A stretch of 64,000 bases of DNA from positions 13,342 through 77,341 of the forward strand of contig JANLYQ010000021.1 of the NCBI GenBank assembly GCA_031365725.1, given 5' to 3'. Position numbers and translations under genes: made by a program. The DNA comes from JANLYQ01 sp031365725 (GTDB lineage: Bacteria; Actinomycetota; Actinomycetes; JACCUZ01). The notes beneath the pieces are model-generated. The model was not told where the DNA came from, ran no database searches, and saw only the letters and a list, made by a program, of their open reading frames with translations. Shown here one piece after another: positions 24,800 through 33,879 of this stretch (position 1 is the first letter of the stretch; the number at the start of each line of letters is the position of its first letter).

Positions 24800-25669
24800 A
24801 TGGAGCACCGACGGCTCGGCCGGCTCGGCCACGAGAGCTCGGTCCTGATCTACGGCGCGGCTGCTCTCGGCGAAGTCACCCAGGAGGCTGCCGACGTGTC
24901 GGTGCAGCAGGCGCTCGACGCCGGCATCAACCACTTCGACGTGGCAGCGAGCTACGGCGAGGCCGAGCTGCGCCTCGGGCCGTGGATGCCGCGCATTCGC
25001 AAGGACATCTTCCTCGCCACCAAGACCGGCGACCGCGATGCCGCGGGTGCCTGGGCATCCATCAACCGCTCGTTGGAGCGGCTGCAGACCGACCACGTCG
25101 ACCTGCTGCAGCTGCACGCCGTGGGCGACCTCCACGAGCTCGATGAGGTGACTGGCAGCGGTGGGGCACTCGAGTCGGCGTTGCGCGTGCAGGAGGAGGG
25201 CCTCGTCGGCGCGGTCGGCATCACCGGTCACGGAGACGGTGCGCCCTCCACCCATCTCGAGGCGCTGCGTCGGTACCCGTTCGCCACCGTCCTCACGCCC
25301 ATGAACGTCGTGCTCCACCGCGACGCCGCTTTCCGTGGCGCCTACGAGGAGCTCGCCGACGAGGTCGCCCGCCAGGACGCCGGGCTGATGCTCATCAAGA
25401 CCGTGGCCCGCCAGAACTGGGCGTCCGGCCAGGAGCACCGCTACGCCACCTGGTATGAGCCGTTCGACGACCAGCACACCATCACGGCTGCCGTGTCATG
25501 GGCGCTGTCCCTGCCGGGAGCCACCGGCATCGCGACCCCCGGTGACGTCGGCCTGCTCGGCATGGTCATCGCGGCCGAGGCCGACCGCATGATCGACGCC
25601 GACGAGGCCGCGCAGGTCCTCGGCGCTGAGCCGGCGTACAGCTCACCGTTCCTCGACATGCCTTGGTGA
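24800..25669 (+). CDS. Aldo/keto reductase family protein
   Basis: A 289-residue AKR. The tetrad Asp47, Tyr52 (FDVAASYG), Lys75 (ATKTGD) and His106 (LQLHAVGD) is complete. The cofactor-binding C-terminus (GATGIATPGDVGLLG) is shorter than in the other AKR here. GAGGAG seven bases before the ATG decides the start. Its 3' end overlaps the convergent spermidine-synthase-like gene by 27 bases. Confidence 0.88.
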   Translation: MEHRRLGRLGHESSVLIYGAAALGEVTQEAADVSVQQALDAGINHFDVAASYGEAELRLGPWMPRIRKDIFLATKTGDRDAAGAWASINRSLERLQTDHVDLLQLHAVGDLHELDEVTGSGGALESALRVQEEGLVGAVGITGHGDGAPSTHLEALRRYPFATVLTPMNVVLHRDAAFRGAYEELADEVARQDAGLMLIKTVARQNWASGQEHRYATWYEPFDDQHTITAAVSWALSLPGATGIATPGDVGLLGMVIAAEADRMIDADEAAQVLGAEPAYSSPFLDMPW

Positions 25670-26371
25670 GGGACCTTCCTTGGTGATGCCGACGTAGACC
25701 GTGTTGGCCGACTCGCCACCGGTGAGGGCGTTGGGAAACGACACGACCTCACCGCGTACGTCGGCAAAGACTGCGCACAGCACCGCGAGGAACTCCTCGT
25801 CTGGCGGATCGTCGGACCACAACCCGAAAGCCCCGCCGGGGCTCAGCCGCTCGGCCACTCGACCCAGCCCCGCCTCCGTGTAGAGGTCGGCGTGGCTCGG
25901 GTGCAGCACGTGGCGCGGGCTGTGGTCGACGTCGAGCAGGATCGCGTCGAAGCGCCGGCCCGGCCGGTCGGGGTCGGAGCCCACGTCGCCGCGGGCGAAG
26001 GCGAAGAAGTCGCCCTCGACGAGGCGCACCCGCGGGTCAGCAGCGAGACCGACGGTGTCGGGTAGCAGGTCACGCCGGTGCCAGTCGATGACCTGCGGCA
26101 GAGCCTCGACGACAACCACCTCACGGACTCGGGCGTCCTCGACCACGGTACGCGCGGTGTAGCCGAGACCCAGACCGCCGACCACCACGTCGAGCTGCCT
26201 GTCATCGGCAGCGGCATCGGCATCCGACACCATCGCGAGCCCGAGCCGGGCCAGATCGACCTCGGCCACGGTGAACAGGCTGGACATGAGGAACTCCTCA
26301 CCCAGCTTGACCTCGTAGACGTCCACCTTCAGCGTCGGGTCCAATCGCCGACGCAGGCTGATGTCGCCCAT
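25643..26371 (-). CDS. Spermidine synthase-like methyltransferase-fold protein
   Basis: About 242 residues with a Rossmann fold related to spermidine synthases: VVVGGLGLGYTARTVVED (nucleotide site), VVVEALPQVIDWHRRDLL, and FDAILLDVDHSPRHVLHPSH. In true synthases a catalytic Asp falls at the equivalent of DVDHSP. The ATG at 26371 was chosen, but similarity to family members seems to extend about ten residues further (ELDFQSTP), where no standard start exists; a CTG start is possible. It lies downstream of the HAD gene in a probable operon with proC. Confidence 0.8.
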   Translation of the reverse strand: MGDISLRRRLDPTLKVDVYEVKLGEEFLMSSLFTVAEVDLARLGLAMVSDADAAADDRQLDVVVGGLGLGYTARTVVEDARVREVVVVEALPQVIDWHRRDLLPDTVGLAADPRVRLVEGDFFAFARGDVGSDPDRPGRRFDAILLDVDHSPRHVLHPSHADLYTEAGLGRVAERLSPGGAFGLWSDDPPDEEFLAVLCAVFADVRGEVVSFPNALTGGESANTVYVGITKEGPSPRHVEER

Positions 26372-26406
26372 CGGGGTGGACTGGAAGTCCAGCTCCTCGA
26401 TGCGCT

Positions 26407-27141
26407 TCAGGAGCCCGGCCCCCGATCGGGTCGGTCGGGTCGCACGCCGACCTCCTCGAGCCGGGTGAGCATCTCGGCCGGGTCGGCGTAGACCCGGTAG
26501 GCCCCCGCCCGTTCGAGCTCCTCGCGGCCGTAGCCACCGGACAGCAGCCAGATGCCCAGCGCCCCCGCGCGTTGGGCCGCGAGCAGGTCCCACACGCTGT
26601 CGCCCACGACGAAGCAGTGCCGAGGGTCGACGCCCAGCAGCTTGGCCGCGGCCAGGAACAGGTGCGGGTCGGGCTTGGCGCGCGCGACGAGGTCGCGGGT
26701 CACCACCGGCACGTCGGCGGGCAGGTCGAGCATCGCGAGAGCCGAGCCTGCGGTGTGCTGCGCGCCGCTGGTCGCGATGGCGAACGGCACTCCTCGCTCG
26801 TGCAGGTGTGCCAGCAGCTCGCGGGCACCCGGAAGCGGGATCACGGTCTCGTGCCGACGCAGGTACGCCGCCGCGTGCGCACTACTGAGCCGCTGGGCGA
26901 GCTCGGCGTCGAACGGCACGCCGGTCTCGCGGCGCAGCGCGTCGATGAAGAGCCCACCGCTCATGCCGATTCGGCGGTGGATGCGCCACACCGACAGCGG
27001 CATGCCGCACTCGGACAAGGCCTCCTGCCACGCGGTCACATGCTGGTAGACGGAGTCGACCAGCGTGCCGTCGAGGTCGAAGAGCAGCGCTGGCTGCGGC
27101 ACGTCGAGGTCGAGCAGGTCGTTGCTGGTCCGGTCAGTCAC
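26407..27141 (-). CDS. HAD-family phosphatase (PGMB/GPH-like)
   Basis: A 244-residue haloacid dehalogenase hydrolase. Motif I FDLDGTLVDS (nucleophile Asp), motif II IATSGAQ, motif III Lys in ARAKPDPHLF, and motif IV VVGDSVWDLLAA are complete, with an alpha-helical cap between residues 30 and 105. Likely substrates are sugar phosphates or phosphoglycolate. The GTG start overlaps the proC stop (GTGA). Confidence 0.9.
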   Translation of the reverse strand: MTDRTSNDLLDLDVPQPALLFDLDGTLVDSVYQHVTAWQEALSECGMPLSVWRIHRRIGMSGGLFIDALRRETGVPFDAELAQRLSSAHAAAYLRRHETVIPLPGARELLAHLHERGVPFAIATSGAQHTAGSALAMLDLPADVPVVTRDLVARAKPDPHLFLAAAKLLGVDPRHCFVVGDSVWDLLAAQRAGALGIWLLSGGYGREELERAGAYRVYADPAEMLTRLEEVGVRPDRPDRGPGS

Positions 27142-27968
27142 GTGGGGTCCTCCCCGCCTGCAGCCAGCGCACGCCCGCGGTCGCGGGCGGCCTCGAGCGC
27201 CGAGAGCATCGCGGCGCGGACCCCGTGGTTCTCCATCTCCCGGATGGCGTTGATCGTGGTGCCGGCGGGCGAGGTCACGGCCTCGCGCAGGGTCGAGGGC
27301 CGCTCACCCGAGTCACGCAGCATGACCGCGGACCCGATGGCGGTCTGCACGATCAGGTCGTGCGCGACCTGCCGCGGGAGGCCGAGCAGGATGCCCGCGT
27401 CGGTCATCGCCTCGACCAGGTAGAAGAAGTACGCCGGGCCGCTGCCGGACAGCGCGGTCACTGCGTCCTGCTGCGACTCGGGCACCCGGATCGTGCGACC
27501 TACCGGGGAGAAGAGTGCCTCGGCGCGGGCGACATGCTCCTCGGTGGCGTGCGCGCCCGGCGACAGAGCGCTCATCGCCTCGTCGACCAGCACGGGGGTG
27601 TTGGACATGACGCGTACGACCGGTGTGCCGGCCGCGAGCCGGGCCTCGATGAAAGCGGTCGTGATGCCGGCGGCCGCCGACACCACCAGCGTCGTAGCCG
27701 GGCAGTGCGGTGCGAGCTCGTCGAGCAGTGCCCCCATGTCCTGCGGCTTCACGGCGAGGATCAGGGTGTCCGCCGCTGCCGCCGCCTGCTCCGTGGTCAG
27801 CACCTCGACCCCGTGGGCCTCCCGGAGGGCGGCTGCGCGCTCGGGACGCCGCGCGGTTACGACCAGCCCGCCGACCGGCGTACCACCGCGGATCATGCCC
27901 GACAGCAGCGCCTCGCCCATCTTGCCCGCACCGAGCACCGCGACGCGTGACACAACGCGACGGGACAC
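27138..27968 (-). CDS. proC: Pyrroline-5-carboxylate reductase
   Basis: A 276-residue enzyme for the last step of proline synthesis (P5C to proline with NADPH). The N-terminal VAVLGAGKMGEALLSG binds the cofactor; the C-terminal signature ALSGSGPAYFFYLVEAMTD with TSPAGTTINAIREMENHGVR is diagnostic. It lies six bases downstream of proline dehydrogenase, so synthesis and breakdown genes share one transcript. Confidence 0.96.
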   Translation of the reverse strand: MSRRVVSRVAVLGAGKMGEALLSGMIRGGTPVGGLVVTARRPERAAALREAHGVEVLTTEQAAAAADTLILAVKPQDMGALLDELAPHCPATTLVVSAAAGITTAFIEARLAAGTPVVRVMSNTPVLVDEAMSALSPGAHATEEHVARAEALFSPVGRTIRVPESQQDAVTALSGSGPAYFFYLVEAMTDAGILLGLPRQVAHDLIVQTAIGSAVMLRDSGERPSTLREAVTSPAGTTINAIREMENHGVRAAMLSALEAARDRGRALAAGGEDPT

Positions 27969-27973
27969 GGCAC

Positions 27974-28903
27974 TCAGCCCTTGGTTGCGACGGCGCGCAG
28001 GAAGAACGCGAGGTTGGCGGGACGCTCAGCCATGCGGCGCACGAGGTAGCCGTACCACTCGTCGCCGTAAGGCACGTAGACGCGCATCTTCTGACCGGCG
28101 GCAGCCAGGCGCTGCTGCTCGTGCGGGCGGATGCCGTAGAGCATCTGGAACTCGAAGCTGTCCTTGGCCCGACCGTGCCGACGCGCAAGGTCCTCGGTGA
28201 TCGCCACGAGGCGCGGGTCGTGGGTGGCGAGCATCGGATATCCCTTGCCGGCCATCAGGATCTTCAATGCGCGGACGTAGGCCTTGTCGACGTCGTCGCT
28301 GCCCTGGAAGGCCACCGACTCGGGCTCCTTGTAGGCGCCCTTGCACAGCCGCACGCGCGAGCCTTCGTAGGCCAGGTCGCGGCAGTCGGCCTCGGTGCGC
28401 CGCAGGTAGGCCTGCAGCACTGCACCGGTCTCGGGGAAGTCGGTGCGCAGCTCGCGCAGGATGCTCAGTGTCGAGTCGGTCGTGGTGTGGTCCTCCATGT
28501 CGAGGGTCACCGTGGTGCCGGCCGCGTGCGCGGCCTCGCAGATGGCGCGGGCGTTCTCGAGCGCCACCTTCTCACCGTCGCCGGCCAGCGCCTGGCCGAC
28601 GGCCGAGAGCTTCACCGACACCTCCGCGCCCGCGGTCAGTCCGGCGGCCGCAAGCAGCTCGAGCAGGTGCAGATAGGCATCGCGGGTGGCCGTCGCCTGT
28701 ACCTGGTCGAGGGTGTCCTCACCGAGGCGGTCCAGGGAGGTCAGCAGGCCGACGTCAGCCAGCGCCCGGGTCGCCTCGACGGCGTCCTCCGACGACGTAC
28801 CGGCGACGAAACGCGCCACCACGGAGCGGGAGACGGGGGCGGTCTCGACGATGTGCCGGACCCTCCCGCTGCGAGACATGGACAGCAGCAGACGCCGCAA
28901 CAA
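27974..28903 (-). CDS. Proline dehydrogenase
   Basis: A 309-residue monofunctional PRODH (FAD TIM barrel) that oxidises proline to P5C. The start is a TTG with GGAGG seven bases upstream. Diagnostic blocks: VSVKLSAVGQAL, TLDMEDHTTTDSTL, AVLQAYLRRTEAD, RLCKGAYKEP, THDPRL and the C-terminal YVPYGDEWYGYLVRRMAERP. The P5C dehydrogenase partner is not in the window. The first ten residues LRRLLLSMSR are mildly amphipathic, fitting weak membrane association. Confidence 0.93.
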   Translation of the reverse strand: MLRRLLLSMSRSGRVRHIVETAPVSRSVVARFVAGTSSEDAVEATRALADVGLLTSLDRLGEDTLDQVQATATRDAYLHLLELLAAAGLTAGAEVSVKLSAVGQALAGDGEKVALENARAICEAAHAAGTTVTLDMEDHTTTDSTLSILRELRTDFPETGAVLQAYLRRTEADCRDLAYEGSRVRLCKGAYKEPESVAFQGSDDVDKAYVRALKILMAGKGYPMLATHDPRLVAITEDLARRHGRAKDSFEFQMLYGIRPHEQQRLAAAGQKMRVYVPYGDEWYGYLVRRMAERPANLAFFLRAVATKG

Positions 28904-29114
28904 CGATGACCTCCAGGAACCTGATCGTGGCCCGATCGTGGGACGACGACCTCGTGCGGCCGTACGCCGGGTCAGGCTAGCCGCTTCCCCCACCGACAGC
29001 CTGGTCGCCTGTTTCGCCCAGGTTTCGCCACCCTGTGCCCCGGGCACCCTCCGCCCCAGTCCGGACTGTCGCAGCACGCGTCAACGGGTCCGGCTCGACC
29101 CACGGGAGGCCGTC

Positions 29115-30608
29115 ATGAGCGGAGTCCAGACCGGCACCGTCCGCACCAACATCCCGGCCCGGATGGACCGGCTGCCGTGGGCCCGATGGCACTGGCTGGT
29201 GGTGCTCGGGCTCGGGACCGTCTGGATCCTCGACGGCCTCGAGGTCACGATCGTGGGCTCGATCGCGGGTCGACTGACCGAGAAGGGCAGTGGGCTTTCG
29301 ATCACCTCCGGCCAGATCGGGCTGGCCGCCGGTGTCTACGTCGCCGGCGCCTGTGTGGGCGCCCTGTTCTTCGGCTATCTGACCGACCGGCTCGGTCGCA
29401 AGAAGCTGTTCATGATCACCCTCGGCGTCTACCTCGCCGCCACGATCCTGACCGCCTTCTCGATGAACCCGATGTGGTTCTTCGTCTGTCGCTTCTTCAC
29501 CGGCGCCGGCGTCGGTGGTGAGTACGCCGCCATCAACTCGGCGATCGACGAGCTCATCCCGGCGCGGGTACGCGGCCGGGTCGACCTCATCATCAACGGC
29601 TCGTTCTGGCTCGGGACCGCACTCGGTGCGGCGCTGTCGGTCTTCCTGCTCAACGAGAACTACTTCGCCAAGGACTTCGGCTGGCGGCTCGCCTTCGGCC
29701 TCGGCGCCACCCTCGGGGTCGGCATCCTGTTCGTGCGGCGCAACGTCCCCGAGAGCCCGCGGTGGATGTTCATCCACGGCCAGGAGGAGGGCGCCGAGGA
29801 GATCGTGCAAGACATCGAGTCGCAGGTCGAGGAGAGCACCGACGAGCCGCTGCCGACGGCCGAGGGCGACGACGACTTCCTCACCGTCCGCCAGCGCAAG
29901 ACGATCGGCTTCGTCGAGATCGCCCGCACGGCATGGTCGCTCTACCCCAAGCGGTTCGTGCTCGGTCTGTCGTTGTTCATCGGGCAGGCGTTCCTCTACA
30001 ACGCGGTGTTCTTCACCTTTGCCCTGGTCCTCACCAAGCTGATGAAGGTCAGCGACTCCACCGCGCCGTGGTTCCTCATCCCCTTGGCGATCGGCAACTT
30101 CGCCGGCCCGCTGCTGCTGGGTCGACTGTTCGACACCGTCGGGCGTCGCGTGATGATCACCGCGACGTACGTCGGGTCAGGACTGCTGCTGGTGCTGACC
30201 GGTGTGCTGTTCGACAACGGATCGCTGTCGGCCACGACGTTGACCGCCATGTGGTGCCTGGTGTTCTTCTTCGCCTCCGCCGGCGCCAGCGCCGCCTACC
30301 TCACGGTGTCGGAGATCTTCCCCATGGAGACCAGAGCGATGGCGATCGCGTTCTTCTACGCGGTCGGCACCGGCCTCGGCGGCATCGTCGGCCCGATCAT
30401 GTTCGGCAAGTTCATCGAGCAGGGCCGGCACCAGGTGGTGTTCGGCTACTACATCGGCGCCGGCCTGATGATCGCTGCCGGCATCGTGGCCATGTTCCTC
30501 GCCGTCAACGCCGAGGGGCGCTCGCTGGAGGACATTGCCGAGCCTCTTACGTCGCAGGACGCAGACACCCACGAGAGCAACGCCCGCTCCCTGCGCCGCT
30601 ACCACTGA
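29115..30608 (+). CDS. MFS sugar/metabolite transporter
   Basis: A 497-residue carrier of the sugar porter/metabolite symporter type. Loop 2-3 GYLTDRLGRKKLFM and loop 8-9 GRLFDTVGRRVMI are canonical, as are the GAGVGGEYAAINSAIDELIPARVRGR and PESPRWMF motifs. A charged central loop spans about residues 215-270. The substrate may be a sugar or an aromatic acid. GGGAGG precedes the ATG. The 211-base gap to the divergent proline dehydrogenase gene shows no further gene. Confidence 0.88.
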   Translation: MSGVQTGTVRTNIPARMDRLPWARWHWLVVLGLGTVWILDGLEVTIVGSIAGRLTEKGSGLSITSGQIGLAAGVYVAGACVGALFFGYLTDRLGRKKLFMITLGVYLAATILTAFSMNPMWFFVCRFFTGAGVGGEYAAINSAIDELIPARVRGRVDLIINGSFWLGTALGAALSVFLLNENYFAKDFGWRLAFGLGATLGVGILFVRRNVPESPRWMFIHGQEEGAEEIVQDIESQVEESTDEPLPTAEGDDDFLTVRQRKTIGFVEIARTAWSLYPKRFVLGLSLFIGQAFLYNAVFFTFALVLTKLMKVSDSTAPWFLIPLAIGNFAGPLLLGRLFDTVGRRVMITATYVGSGLLLVLTGVLFDNGSLSATTLTAMWCLVFFFASAGASAAYLTVSEIFPMETRAMAIAFFYAVGTGLGGIVGPIMFGKFIEQGRHQVVFGYYIGAGLMIAAGIVAMFLAVNAEGRSLEDIAEPLTSQDADTHESNARSLRRYH

Positions 30609-30636
30609 CTCGGCCGGACGCACCGAGGTCCGGACG

Positions 30637-31542
30637 TCAGGGAAGCAGCACGAGCTTCCCCCGGACATGGCCCGCCTGGCTGATCTCGTACGCCTCTCGG
30701 GCCCGGTCCAGCGGGAAGGTCTGCACCTTCACGACCAGCTTGTTCTCCTGAAGCAGGTCGGCGACCTGTGGCAGCGCGCGGCCGGGGTCGCTGTCCGCGC
30801 CGCCCCCGGTCACCTGGACCCCCGCGTCGGCTGCTGCGAAGTTGGCAATGGTGACCACCTTCGCCGGTTGCGGGGCGAGGCCGACAAGCTCGCCGATCGG
30901 CGTCTTTCCGGCAACGTCGACGACGGCATCGACCGGTCCACCGGCAGCGGCGCGCACCCGGTCCGCGACCCCGTCGCCGTAGACGACCGGGGTGGCACCG
31001 ATCTCCCGCAGGTAGTCCTGGTTGCCCTGGCCCGCCGAGGCGATCACCCGGGCGCCCAGCGCCTGAGCCATCTGCACGGCGACGGCACCGACACCGCCGG
31101 CGCCACCATCGATGAAGACGGTGTTGCCCGCCTGCACGTCGAGCAGTCGCAGGACTCGCTCGCTGGTCTCACCAGCGACACCACCAGCAGCGGCCGCAAC
31201 CGCCCAGTCCACCGAGGCAGGCTTGGCCACCCAGGCGGTCAGGACAGCGCTCTCGGCCATCGTGTCCCGCCCGAGGCCCATCACCTCGTCACCGACGGAG
31301 ACACCCTCGACGCCCTCACCCACCTCGTCGACAACACCGGCGGCGTCGTAGCCCAGGTGCCCCGTCCCGGACATCTCCTTGCCGCCGGCGAGCATCCCGC
31401 CGAAGGTCTTCCAGTCGATGGGGTTCACGCTCGCCGCACGCACGACGATGCGGATCTGGCCGGGGCCGGCATGAGGCTGGTCGGTCTCGCCGACGTCAAG
31501 GACTTCTGGGCCGCCATAGGTCGTGTACTGCAGCGCTCGCAT
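30637..31542 (-). CDS. NADP-dependent zinc-free alcohol dehydrogenase-like oxidoreductase
   Basis: A 301-residue medium-chain reductase of the quinone oxidoreductase type. The N-terminal catalytic domain (VRAASVNPIDWKTFGG, HLGYDAAGVVDEVGEGVEG) lacks the zinc ligands; the Rossmann motif is FIDGGAGGVGAVAVQMAQALGA. It probably reduces quinones or enones with NADPH. It is transcribed away from the ABC transporter genes. Confidence 0.9.
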   Translation of the reverse strand: MRALQYTTYGGPEVLDVGETDQPHAGPGQIRIVVRAASVNPIDWKTFGGMLAGGKEMSGTGHLGYDAAGVVDEVGEGVEGVSVGDEVMGLGRDTMAESAVLTAWVAKPASVDWAVAAAAGGVAGETSERVLRLLDVQAGNTVFIDGGAGGVGAVAVQMAQALGARVIASAGQGNQDYLREIGATPVVYGDGVADRVRAAAGGPVDAVVDVAGKTPIGELVGLAPQPAKVVTIANFAAADAGVQVTGGGADSDPGRALPQVADLLQENKLVVKVQTFPLDRAREAYEISQAGHVRGKLVLLP

Positions 31543-31638
31543 CAGTGGTCCTCTCGTAGGCCGGTGCTGTCTCTCCTCACGGCAGCACGCAGTGTTCGAG
31601 GGCTATTCCGGCATGACCGGTGGTTCTCGTGCCTCCAC

Positions 31639-32373
31639 CTATGCCGTACGTCGACGCAGGGTCGCGGCGCCGAGTCCGAGCGCGAGCAGCGCCGAGGCTG
31701 CAACGATGCCGATGTCGGCCCAGGTGGCACCCGACACCTGCGGCTGGGTCGTGACATCACGCAGCGCGTCCACGGCGTAGGACAACGGCAGTGCTGAGCT
31801 GATCGCATGCAGCGCTGCGGGCATCTGGCCGCGCGGCACGAGCAGGCCGCAGAGCAGGAACTGCGGCAGCACGAACGCCGGCATGAACTGGACCGCCTGA
31901 AACTCGGTGGTGGCGAAGGCGCTGACCAGCAGCCCGAGCGCCATGCCGAGCAGGGCATCGAGCAGAGCGACCAGGACGAGCAACCACGTCGGCCCGGCGA
32001 CGTCGAGCCCGAACACCGTCAACGACAAGCCGCTGACGAGGATCGACTGGACCACGGCAACGGCACCGAAGGCCAAGGCGTAGCCGACGAGCAGGTCGAG
32101 CTTGCCGAGCGGCATGGCAAGCAACCGCTCGAGCGTCCCGGACGACCGCTCGCGCAGGGTGGCGACACTCGTCACCAGGAACATCACGACGAAAGGGAAG
32201 ATGCCGAGCAGTGGCGCCCCGATCGCGTCGAAGGTCCTCGTGCCGTGAAAGACCCAGGCGAGCAGTCCGACCAGGACGCACGGCACGACCAGCATCAGCG
32301 CCACCGTGCGGGGGTCGTGCCGCAGCTGGGCCAGGACGCGAGCGGCAGTGGCGAGGGTGCGGCGGGCGGTCAT
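31639..32373 (-). CDS. ABC-2 type transporter permease
   Basis: A 244-residue membrane protein with six helices; LRERSSGTLERLLAMPL is the ABC-2 coupling helix signature and FMPAFVLPQFLLCGLL the conserved late segment. The ATG overlaps the ATPase stop (ATGA). Together they form an exporter controlled by the adjacent TetR gene, likely for a drug or other toxic hydrophobic compound. Confidence 0.88.
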   Translation of the reverse strand: MTARRTLATAARVLAQLRHDPRTVALMLVVPCVLVGLLAWVFHGTRTFDAIGAPLLGIFPFVVMFLVTSVATLRERSSGTLERLLAMPLGKLDLLVGYALAFGAVAVVQSILVSGLSLTVFGLDVAGPTWLLVLVALLDALLGMALGLLVSAFATTEFQAVQFMPAFVLPQFLLCGLLVPRGQMPAALHAISSALPLSYAVDALRDVTTQPQVSGATWADIGIVAASALLALGLGAATLRRRTA

Positions 32374-33125
32374 ACCGCCGCCACCAACGTGAGGAAGGCG
32401 CCCTCGACATCTGCGCATCCCGTGCGGGCCGACAGCCCCTCGCGGGTGTCGTCGGCCAGCAGGCGGCCCTCGCGCAGCAGGATCAGCCGGTCGCAATGAC
32501 TCGCCTCGTCCATGACGTGGCTGCTGACGACGACAGTCGTGCCGGCATCGGCCAGGACACGGAACAATCCCCACAGTTCGCGGCGCAGCACCGGGTCGAG
32601 ACCCACGGTCGGCTCATCGAGCACCAGCAGGTCGGGTGCGCCGAGCAACGCTGCAGCCAGCGACACCCGCGTCTCCTGGCCGCCGGAGAGCCGGCCGACC
32701 ATCTGGTCGCCCTGATCTCTCAGGCCGACCTCGCCCAGCACGCGGTCGACATCGGAGCCTGGCGCGGCGAGCACGGCGGCGAAGTACCGAAGGTTCTCGC
32801 GCACCGTCAGGTCGGCGTAGACCGACGGCGCTTGGGTGACATAGCCGACACGCTGGCGCAGCATCGGGTCACCAGCCGGGCGGCCGAGCACCTGCACGGT
32901 GCCGCTGGACAGCACCTGCACGCCCACGACCGCGCGCATCAGCGTGCTCTTGCCGCACCCGCTCGGGCCGAGCAGCCCAGTGATGCTGCCGGTGGGCACG
33001 GCCAGGCTCACGTCGTCCAGCACCAGCCGTCCACCCCGGCGCACGCAGAGCCGCTGTACGACCACCGCAACATCCGCCGGCGAAGGCCCCGACCCGTCAG
33101 CTCCCGCTCCCGCTATATTCACCAT
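32370..33125 (-). CDS. ABC transporter ATP-binding protein
   Basis: A 251-residue ATPase. Walker A GPSGCGKST, Q-loop VTQAPS, signature LSGGQETRVSLA, Walker B LLVLDEP and the H-loop His (VVSSHVMDEA) are complete. It starts at an ATG six bases after a promoter -10 box, so the message is probably leaderless. The palindrome covering that box and the start codon points to direct control by the TetR regulator just upstream. Confidence 0.92.
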   Translation of the reverse strand: MVNIAGAGADGSGPSPADVAVVVQRLCVRRGGRLVLDDVSLAVPTGSITGLLGPSGCGKSTLMRAVVGVQVLSSGTVQVLGRPAGDPMLRQRVGYVTQAPSVYADLTVRENLRYFAAVLAAPGSDVDRVLGEVGLRDQGDQMVGRLSGGQETRVSLAAALLGAPDLLVLDEPTVGLDPVLRRELWGLFRVLADAGTTVVVSSHVMDEASHCDRLILLREGRLLADDTREGLSARTGCADVEGAFLTLVAAV

Positions 33126-33159
33126 GTGATGAATATAGACGCGACGTGGCCCCCGTCAA
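33113..33159 (-). promoter_or_regulatory. Leaderless promoter with overlapping palindromic operator
   Basis: On the minus strand TTGACG (33159-33154) is followed by a 16-base spacer and TATATT (33137-33132), then six bases to the ATG of the ABC ATPase. The palindrome CTATATTCA-N8-TGAATATAG (33113-33138) covers the -10 box and the start codon, the layout expected for a TetR-type operator. Its A/T richness stands out in this genome. Confidence 0.8.
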
Positions 33160-33210
33160 CCCCCTTCCCGCAGGAACCCGCCCTGGACGAGCAGCGTCAG
33201 TCGGTCATCG

Positions 33211-33270
33211 GCCAGCCGGGCAGAGAATCAGCCAGCCGGGCAGGGAATCAGCCAGCCAGCCGGTAAGTCA
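33211..33270. repeat. 20-base imperfect triplication at tetR stop
   Basis: Three head-to-tail 20-mers beginning GCCAGCC and ending in TCA; the first two differ at one base (CAGAGAATCA versus CAGGGAATCA) and the third is more diverged. The TCA of the third copy is the stop codon of tetR on the minus strand. The repeats lie between tetR and the ABC promoter. Confidence 0.85.
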
Positions 33271-33879
33271 GCCGGCCAGCTGAGAGCCGGTGAGATGAAA
33301 CTGGACGACCGGGGCTACCAGGGCGACGATCTCGTCGGTCGTGGCTGACGCCAACGGCTCCAGCGCAATCACGTGCCGCAGGATCACCACCCCTACGAGC
33401 TGAGCGGCAGCAGCCTGCACACGCAGCGGATCAACCCCGCCCACTCCGTCCACCGCCGCGGCCACCCGACCTAGCAGAGCCGACCCGACAAACTCTCCGA
33501 GCATCGCCGCACCCTGCTCAGCGGTCATCGCCGATCGGAGCATCCCGAGCATCGGCGCTCGGAAGTCCGGCCGCTCCCACACGCCGAGGAACATCCGGAC
33601 GAGTCGTTCGCCCAGCTGCGCCGGGTCGCCGGCAAGCACCTCCGGCAACAAGTCGCCCGGTGACACCGGCAGTCGCATGGCGGCGACGAAAACCTGCTCC
33701 TTGGTGCCGAAGTAGTGGTGCACCAGTGCCGGATCGACCCCGGCTCCACGCGCGATGCCCCGAACGCTCGCACCGGTATAACCCTTGTCAGCAAACAACT
33801 TCAGCGCCGAGTCGAGGATTGCCGCGCGCCGGTCACCGCCGTCGGCCGGCCGCCCCGGCCCACGCCGCGCGGTCGTCAC
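33268..33879 (-). CDS. TetR-family transcriptional regulator
   Basis: A 203-residue regulator. The HTH reads RAAILDSALKLFADKGYTGASVRGIARGAGVDPALVHHYFGTKEQVF, in consecutive family blocks at residues 19-65, with the YFGTKE signature. The C-terminal ligand domain is of the TetR_C_11/17-like type. It starts at GTG overlapping the methyltransferase stop (GTGA) and probably represses the downstream ABC exporter through the palindrome at its promoter. Confidence 0.92.
   Translation of the reverse strand: MTTARRGPGRPADGGDRRAAILDSALKLFADKGYTGASVRGIARGAGVDPALVHHYFGTKEQVFVAAMRLPVSPGDLLPEVLAGDPAQLGERLVRMFLGVWERPDFRAPMLGMLRSAMTAEQGAAMLGEFVGSALLGRVAAAVDGVGGVDPLRVQAAAAQLVGVVILRHVIALEPLASATTDEIVALVAPVVQFHLTGSQLAG

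Noticed and set aside
33211..33270. CRISPR array
   Set aside because: The three 20-base copies are contiguous with no spacers and include the tetR stop codon.
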